10,852 bases of DNA from Leptospira adleri (GTDB lineage Bacteria > Spirochaetota > Leptospiria > Leptospirales > Leptospiraceae): assembly GCF_002811985.1 (NCBI RefSeq), contig NZ_NPDU01000110.1, positions 1 through 10,852 of the forward strand, given 5' to 3'. This document shows, piece after piece, positions 6,358 to 10,852 of the stretch. Positions within the stretch are counted from its first letter, which is position 1. Each line of letters starts with the position of its first letter. The notes beneath the pieces are model-generated. The model saw only the letters and a program-made list of their open reading frames with translations. It made no database searches and was not told the DNA's origin. Made by a program: the position numbers and the translations under genes.

Positions 6358-9261
6358 ATGATCTTCAATAAAACAACGAGGCCGTCCAAAATTACGATTC
6401 AGATGATCGTAATTTCACTGTTGCTTTTTGGAGTTATATCTGCGTTTAAATTAAATTACTCTCTATTTCCTGTGATCAAAAATCCTGCGCTCTCTATTGT
6501 AGTTGAATTTCCCGGTGCGGATTCCGAAACGGTGGAGAATACGATAACGATCCCACTGGAAAACAAAATATCAGCGACTGGCGGAATTACTGAAATTCGG
6601 TCACAGTCTGAAAAAGGGAAATCTCTAATTCGTTTAGATTTTGAAAGTAACACGGATCTAAGTTTCAAGACATTAGAAATCAAAGAACGAATCGAAAATG
6701 TCGTAGCGAATTTTCCTAAAGAAGTTCGAAAACCTAGAATACTAAATTTTGATCCGAATGAGATGCCAATAGTAGTAATGTCACTCAAGGTTCCAGACCC
6801 TCAGGCGATGGGCGATTTGCGGGTTTACGCTGATACCGTAATTAAAAAACTCATAGAAGGTATAGAAGGAGTCAGCAAGGTTACGATTTCGGGAGGAAAA
6901 GTAAAAGAGATCCTCATCTCCTTCGATATTCAAAAATTAAATACTTATAATATAACCTTAGCTGAAATTCATAGTGCAATTCACTTTAATAATCGCTCCT
7001 TAACCCTAGCTTCCGTGGAAGAAAAAGGAGGGCTTTATCAGGTAAGGCTCAAAGGAAAATTTAAAACGATAGGCGAACTGACCCAACTGCCAATAACAAG
7101 TTTGTCATTGGGAAAAACGGTCACTCTTGGCGACGTTTCAACTGTAAAGAGTTCGTATAGGGATGACGACAATTCTTATCGCGTCAATGGAAATGAAAAT
7201 ATTGGAATTTATATCTATAAAAAACACAACGCGAATATTCTTCAAATATCCTCCGAAATAGACAAATCCGTCGCCAGCCTGAACGCAAAGAACAGCGGCA
7301 TTGAGAAAATATTCGATCAGGCCGAAAACATCAAAGATACGTATTTAAATATTTCTGCGGTCCTCTTCGTCACTTTCATAATATTATTTCTTTTTTTCAA
7401 AATCAAAAAATACGAAAAGCCCTTGAGATTGATCTCATTTCTTCTACTTCAATCGGTTTTAATTATTCTAATTTTTTCCTTTATTCATTTTCTTCTTAAA
7501 ATCGATTTCGATTTGTTGAGTGTTTTGTCATTTTACCTTTCTTTCATTATCTGGACTACGTTGTATTACAAGATTGGTGGTCTAGAAACACAAAGAGGAC
7601 GTAATCTATTCTTTTTAATTCTTTTATCACTTCCGTTACTTTTTTTACCGACCATGTTGCTAAATCCTTTGATAGCAGCAAATCTCATAAGAGTTTCCTT
7701 ATTAAGCGCAATAGGAACGTTGTGCATTCAACTTTCTTTTAAATACGCCGCCGTTCTGAAGGATAAAGATCCGGTTCGATTGGAAGAGATCAAAACAGTA
7801 CCGGAGACAAATCCCCATCGAATCAGCGATACTGAAAAAAAGCAAAAAACCGATTGGAAGCCGCTCTTATTTTCCTTAGTCATCATTTTCTTCTCATCGA
7901 TCATGTTTCTCAGAGCAAACAAAGAGGTTTATTTCAATATCGAAGACGATCGCGTTTATGGCTACATTGAACTACCGTCGGATTCGAGTTTTTCATATAC
8001 GAATAACATTGTCCAAAATATCGAAGCAAAACTTTTAAAAAATACGGATGTAAAGGACGTCATTTCTCAGATTGATCCGGGTCATGCTTTTCTAATAATT
8101 AATTATCATAAGAATTTTCTATTTAAGAAAGATATTATAGCTTCGTTAAACGAATCCGTTGGGAAACAAAATCCCGCTTATTGTTACTTTACGAAAGAAT
8201 CGGAATTGGGAAGAATGAAAGAAATCTCCTTGGATATAATCGGATCAAATCATAATGATTTAAACAGTTCAGTTCCCAAGATTGCAGCTTCATTAACTAG
8301 CCTGCCCGGAATACAGGAAGTAATTCTCAATTTTAAACCTCCTCGCAGCGAACTCCAACTAGACTTAAATAGTAGAAATCCTTTAATACAGAACTCAGAC
8401 ATCGGCTCTTTTTTAAGAACCGTGATACAAGGATCCGTAGTCAGTAAGTTTAGCGAAGAGAATAACGAGTTGGATATTAGAATCAGAGCTTCAAAAGAAT
8501 ACCGAGACTCCGAAAGACAACTTAATAAATTCTTTATAAAGAATAGCACGGGGCAGTTTTCTCCGATAAGCAATCTTTATAGCGGAAAGGAATCGGTGTC
8601 TCCGATAAAATTATTCAGAAAAAACAAACGTCCTACCTTATCGGTATCGGTCAGAACTGGATCTTATAATGCCAGAGAATTGCTGAAACTTGCGGAGAAA
8701 AATTCGATAGGGCAATTAAAAACGAACGAACGCATTGAACTAAACAGCCGGATCGAAAAACTTTCGGAATCCAACTCAACTTTTATCACCTATTTGATCC
8801 TAATTTTTTCCGTTTGTTTTTTCTTGTTCACTTGCTTCACCGAATCATTAGAAACATCGTTTAATTATTTTTTTTCTCTTATAGTGACATTTAGCATTTT
8901 TTTATCTCTGTATTTGCTCTTTTTTAAGACCTACGATATAGGCTTGCATATAGGCGGCGTCATCATTATGGTTATTTTAATGATACAGATACTATCCAAA
9001 AATACAACATCGCCTCTGACAGGAAGACGTGAAGACAATTTTGATCTTACTATTATCTCTTTTATTGTTTATCTACCGTTATTCGCGTTTTCAAGCGCAG
9101 AGCTCACATTAATAAGAAACGCGACCGGCATCTTCTTAATTTCAACGATACTTTCCAGGTTTGCACTTTTTAAATTCAATATTGATTACACAACCTTACT
9201 TTGGCATGCGAAAAAGAGAATCTCATCCGGCTTTCAAATGTTGTTCAATAGGAGAAACTAA
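6358..9261 (+). CDS. Divergent RND-family permease lacking the proton-relay residues
   Basis: 967 residues, shorter than usual for the family. The start is 10 bp after the previous stop with no recognisable Shine-Dalgarno, so translation probably depends on the upstream gene. Homology is clear in porter domain 1 (FPVIKNPALSIVVEFPGADS, LNFDPNEMPIVV) and the general plan: TM1 12-30, TM2-TM6 about 328-461, TM7 501-518, TM8-TM12 about 806-938. TM4 (LSFYLSFIIWTTLYYKIGGL) has no acidic residue where the preceding RND protein has Asp403; Thr401 aligns there. TM10 (IGGVIIMVILMIQILSK) has Ile876 opposite Asp931. From these positions to the conserved Pro of TM5 and TM11 the chain is about 17 and 16 residues shorter than in the partner. 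It is not a pseudogene by appearance, as the frame is intact over 2.9 kb. Inferred role: non-energised partner or regulatory subunit of a heteromeric RND complex. Confidence 0.85.
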   Translation: MIFNKTTRPSKITIQMIVISLLLFGVISAFKLNYSLFPVIKNPALSIVVEFPGADSETVENTITIPLENKISATGGITEIRSQSEKGKSLIRLDFESNTDLSFKTLEIKERIENVVANFPKEVRKPRILNFDPNEMPIVVMSLKVPDPQAMGDLRVYADTVIKKLIEGIEGVSKVTISGGKVKEILISFDIQKLNTYNITLAEIHSAIHFNNRSLTLASVEEKGGLYQVRLKGKFKTIGELTQLPITSLSLGKTVTLGDVSTVKSSYRDDDNSYRVNGNENIGIYIYKKHNANILQISSEIDKSVASLNAKNSGIEKIFDQAENIKDTYLNISAVLFVTFIILFLFFKIKKYEKPLRLISFLLLQSVLIILIFSFIHFLLKIDFDLLSVLSFYLSFIIWTTLYYKIGGLETQRGRNLFFLILLSLPLLFLPTMLLNPLIAANLIRVSLLSAIGTLCIQLSFKYAAVLKDKDPVRLEEIKTVPETNPHRISDTEKKQKTDWKPLLFSLVIIFFSSIMFLRANKEVYFNIEDDRVYGYIELPSDSSFSYTNNIVQNIEAKLLKNTDVKDVISQIDPGHAFLIINYHKNFLFKKDIIASLNESVGKQNPAYCYFTKESELGRMKEISLDIIGSNHNDLNSSVPKIAASLTSLPGIQEVILNFKPPRSELQLDLNSRNPLIQNSDIGSFLRTVIQGSVVSKFSEENNELDIRIRASKEYRDSERQLNKFFIKNSTGQFSPISNLYSGKESVSPIKLFRKNKRPTLSVSVRTGSYNARELLKLAEKNSIGQLKTNERIELNSRIEKLSESNSTFITYLILIFSVCFFLFTCFTESLETSFNYFFSLIVTFSIFLSLYLLFFKTYDIGLHIGGVIIMVILMIQILSKNTTSPLTGRREDNFDLTIISFIVYLPLFAFSSAELTLIRNATGIFLISTILSRFALFKFNIDYTTLLWHAKKRISSGFQMLFNRRN
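9249..9254 (+). promoter_or_regulatory. Shine-Dalgarno for the TTG start of the MORN gene
   Basis: TAGGAG lies 9 nt before TTG 9264, inside the last codons of the upstream gene. It supports the TTG start and so the N-terminal segment before the membrane anchor. Confidence 0.7.
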
Positions 9262-9263
9262 CC

Positions 9264-9962
9264 TTGTATCAAATCAGAATCGTCGCATTCTTAAAAAACG
9301 TAGCCATATTTTTCAGTAGGCTACTCCAAAAATTGACAGCTACAAAAACGGGAAAACTGATAGTCCTCATTAGTACAGCTCTTTTTTTGTTCTTACTCGT
9401 AACTATTTATTTCAAGATTACCAAGTTTAAATGTTTGACGGATAGTTGCGAAAACGGTTTCGCTAAGATGCAATATCGAGGCGGCGCTTATTACGAAGGC
9501 TATGTGAGAAATTCACATCCCGATGGCTACGGTCTATTTAAAAATGAAGAGGGACATTTCTACAAAGGCGAATGGAAACACGGAGTTAAACACGGGAACG
9601 GGTTATATAGATACCCGGACGGCTCTTCCTATTTCGGAACATTCGTAAATAATAAAAAGCAAGGTCAGGGAATTTTCGAATGGAGAGACGGTACAAAGTT
9701 AAACGTTAGATGGCACCAAGACGAGCCCGATGGATTGGGTTTATTAGTATTATCTGATGGAACAAAACTAAACGGAATCTATAAAGAAGGAAAAATTTAC
9801 GATGGAAACGGCGCTTTTATTTATCCTGACGGATCTTTTTACGTTGGATCCTGGCGAGCGGGAAAGAGAGACGGATTCGGATTGCTAAAAAATGAATCTT
9901 GGCAAATAATCTATAAAGGAAACTGGAAAGACGACAAAGAAGCGTTGAATACAGATAAATAG
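9264..9962 (+). CDS. Membrane-anchored MORN-repeat protein
   Basis: 232 residues, TTG start 2 bp after the previous stop. Residues 1-31 carry six basic and no acidic residues and could form an amphipathic helix; 32-50 are a single membrane segment (LIVLISTALFLFLLVTIYF). The positive-inside rule then puts the rest in the periplasm. Residues about 77-226 hold roughly seven MORN units of 23-24 residues, with the Y.G.w..g..hG.G.y..pdGs pattern best seen at 77-99, 100-122, 123-145 and 193-216 (FYVGSWRAGKRDGFGLL); the units at 146 and 169 are degenerate, with LN in place of the aromatic pair. Two cysteines (57 and 62) follow the membrane segment. MORN repeats make an extended beta-sheet and in other systems bind lipid membranes or proteins. 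Being packed against the RND genes suggests a role with the pump; the role itself is unknown. Confidence 0.9.
   Translation: MYQIRIVAFLKNVAIFFSRLLQKLTATKTGKLIVLISTALFLFLLVTIYFKITKFKCLTDSCENGFAKMQYRGGAYYEGYVRNSHPDGYGLFKNEEGHFYKGEWKHGVKHGNGLYRYPDGSSYFGTFVNNKKQGQGIFEWRDGTKLNVRWHQDEPDGLGLLVLSDGTKLNGIYKEGKIYDGNGAFIYPDGSFYVGSWRAGKRDGFGLLKNESWQIIYKGNWKDDKEALNTDK
9492..9941 (+). repeat. MORN tandem repeat array (coding)
   Basis: About seven protein-level repeats starting at residues 77, 100, 123, 146, 169, 193 and 217 of the encoded protein, with a period of 23-24 residues (69-72 bp). The DNA is not closely repeated, so this is an old array kept at the protein level. The fourth and fifth units are the most degenerate. 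Confidence 0.8.
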
Positions 9963-9970
9963 GAAAGACG

Positions 9971-10663
9971 ATGCAATTACTCGAAAAAATTAAACAATTA
10001 ACCTCTGATAACCTTATTAAAAGGGAGATAATAAAGACCTTTCAATTTCATTTAAGACCGGAAAAAATTAAAGAAATTCAAGACAGGGAATTTTTTACTA
10101 TAACCTTAAAAACTCATCTAATATTTCTGACGCTCTACATCGTAACAAATTTCCTTCTTTCACTATTAAATCTTTCTTATCTGGTCGAATACTCGGAAAT
10201 TATGAGAGGCTTTTTAATAGAAGGTAAAATATCGCTTTTTATGTATCTATTGAATTCCTTTCCCTACAATATTTTCTTCTTTGCCTTATCGTTAGTAATC
10301 TTCGAACTTTTCGTCAGTGTATGCTCATATCTTACCGTAAGAATTTTCGGAGAAAAAGACGCGAGTTTTCTCAAATGTTTATCATTGACTATTTCAAGCA
10401 ATTTCTATGTTCTATTGTCCCTTTTCCCGATTTTAATATTATTCAGCCTTATGCCAAATTCAGCAAAACGAGATATTTTTTATATGGTTCTTTTTCTCGG
10501 TTTTGTGAGCCTGTTCTTAATTGCCGGCTTCGTATTACAGTCGATCAGCTATTTTCGAATGGTAAAAACCGTTTTTCAACAAAATAACGGCAGAGCGTTT
10601 CTGACCTGGTTTTCTCCATTTCTTATTCTTTTAATCTTCTTTTTATGGATCTATAGACCGTAA
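9971..10663 (+). CDS. Five-helix membrane protein, Yip1-like
   Basis: 230 residues, ATG start 8 bp after the previous stop, with AGGAAAG (9961-9967) partly overlapping that stop. A charged N-terminal segment of about 40 residues (HLRPEKIKEIQDREFF) precedes five predicted membrane helices at roughly 44-68, 97-121, 138-161, 168-191 and 208-228. The helix count, the loop RIFGEKDASFLKCLSL before helix 3 and the basic patch FRMVKTVFQQNNGRA before the last helix resemble the bacterial Yip1 domain family. This match is by eye and is the least certain family call in the operon. Bacterial Yip1-like proteins have no settled function; the eukaryotic family acts in membrane traffic. As last gene of the run it should be co-expressed with the pump. 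No clear intrinsic terminator follows it. Confidence 0.75.
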   Translation: MQLLEKIKQLTSDNLIKREIIKTFQFHLRPEKIKEIQDREFFTITLKTHLIFLTLYIVTNFLLSLLNLSYLVEYSEIMRGFLIEGKISLFMYLLNSFPYNIFFFALSLVIFELFVSVCSYLTVRIFGEKDASFLKCLSLTISSNFYVLLSLFPILILFSLMPNSAKRDIFYMVLFLGFVSLFLIAGFVLQSISYFRMVKTVFQQNNGRAFLTWFSPFLILLIFFLWIYRP

Positions 10664-10852
10664 CGATTCGTCTTTCGAAAACACTTTATATTTTTTGCAT
10701 ATTACAAGGGGCTTCCTTGCGTTATAGAGTTTCTCCGCTTCCTCATCTAAGAGAGCGTTCAGGATAACGTCCAAAATATTTCGCAGATTTAAGAATGAAT
10801 GAGAAGGCTCTCCTTGCCGATTGAGTTTGTAACGATCAAATTCAAAAAAAGG
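10643..10852 (-). CDS. C-terminal part of an unrecognised protein (5' end outside window)
   Basis: On the - strand a frame is open from the right edge to a TAA at 10645-10643, giving 69 residues. The start lies beyond the window. The product is mixed and charged (FFEFDRYKLNRQGEPSHSFL, then a helix ILDVILNALLDEEAEKLYNA, then RKPLVICKKYKVFSKDESLR), with an amino-acid make-up typical of a soluble protein rather than chance translation. The gene would converge on the Yip1-like gene and overlap its 3' end by 21 bp. I do not recognise the family. The alternative is that this is non-coding sequence; a + strand frame also stays open for about 29 codons here but looks less protein-like. Confidence 0.55.
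   Translation of the reverse strand, partial: PFFEFDRYKLNRQGEPSHSFLNLRNILDVILNALLDEEAEKLYNARKPLVICKKYKVFSKDESLRSIDP

Noticed and set aside
6456..6788. A 110-codon antisense frame opposite the second RND gene
   Set aside because: It is the reverse reading of a conserved porter domain; no ribosome binding site or recognisable protein. Other antisense frames over the RND and adaptor genes were dismissed for the same reason.
6358..9261. The second RND gene as a decaying pseudogene
   Set aside because: The frame is uninterrupted for 967 codons, all membrane helices are predicted, and the losses are confined to equivalent places in the two halves, which random decay would not produce.
10321..10587. 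An 88-codon open + strand frame inside the Yip1-like gene
   Set aside because: It lies wholly within a better membrane-protein frame with correct spacing and a ribosome binding site; the product has no family features.
10706..10720. Short inverted repeat CAAGG...CCTTG after the operon, as a terminator
   Set aside because: The stem has only 5 bp, no T-tract follows on either strand, and it falls inside the - strand coding frame.

Overview
The window most resembles a spirochaete of the genus Leptospira. The support is a moderately AT-rich base composition, several TTG starts, several candidate lipoproteins with loose spirochaete-type signal peptides, and tightly packed same-strand genes. This is an inference from style and gene content, since no marker gene such as rRNA is present.

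Eight genes lie on the + strand from the left edge to 10663, separated by overlaps of 4-11 bp or gaps of 2-45 bp, so they probably form one operon or two abutting ones. In order they are: (1) the C-terminal end of a secreted or surface protein with a bacterial Ig-like ending; (2) a putative lipoprotein with a TolB-N/CsgG-like core split by a Pro/Ala-rich insert; (3) a TPR lipoprotein; (4) an RND-pump periplasmic adaptor; (5) a full-length RND permease; (6) a second, divergent RND permease; (7) a membrane-anchored MORN-repeat protein; (8) a five-helix membrane protein resembling the Yip1 family. At the right edge a - strand frame that runs out of the window converges on gene 8 and overlaps its end by 21 bp.

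Genes 4-6 should form a tripartite-type exporter without its own outer-membrane channel gene in the window. The main point of interest is gene 6. It keeps the porter domains and twelve predicted membrane helices of an RND protein, but has lost the proton-relay acidic residue in TM4 and its counterpart in TM10. It has also lost about 16-17 residues of the TM4-5 and TM10-11 connections, symmetrically in both halves. Gene 5 keeps Asp403 (TM4) and Asp931 (TM10). The simplest reading is a heteromeric pump of one energised and one non-energised RND subunit, made with accessory lipoproteins, a probably periplasmic MORN protein and a Yip1-like membrane protein. The substrate is unknown; the MORN and Yip1 partners make a membrane or lipid-related role worth testing, but that is speculation.

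There is no stretch above 300 bases without a gene, and I saw no RNA genes, mobile elements or CRISPR arrays.
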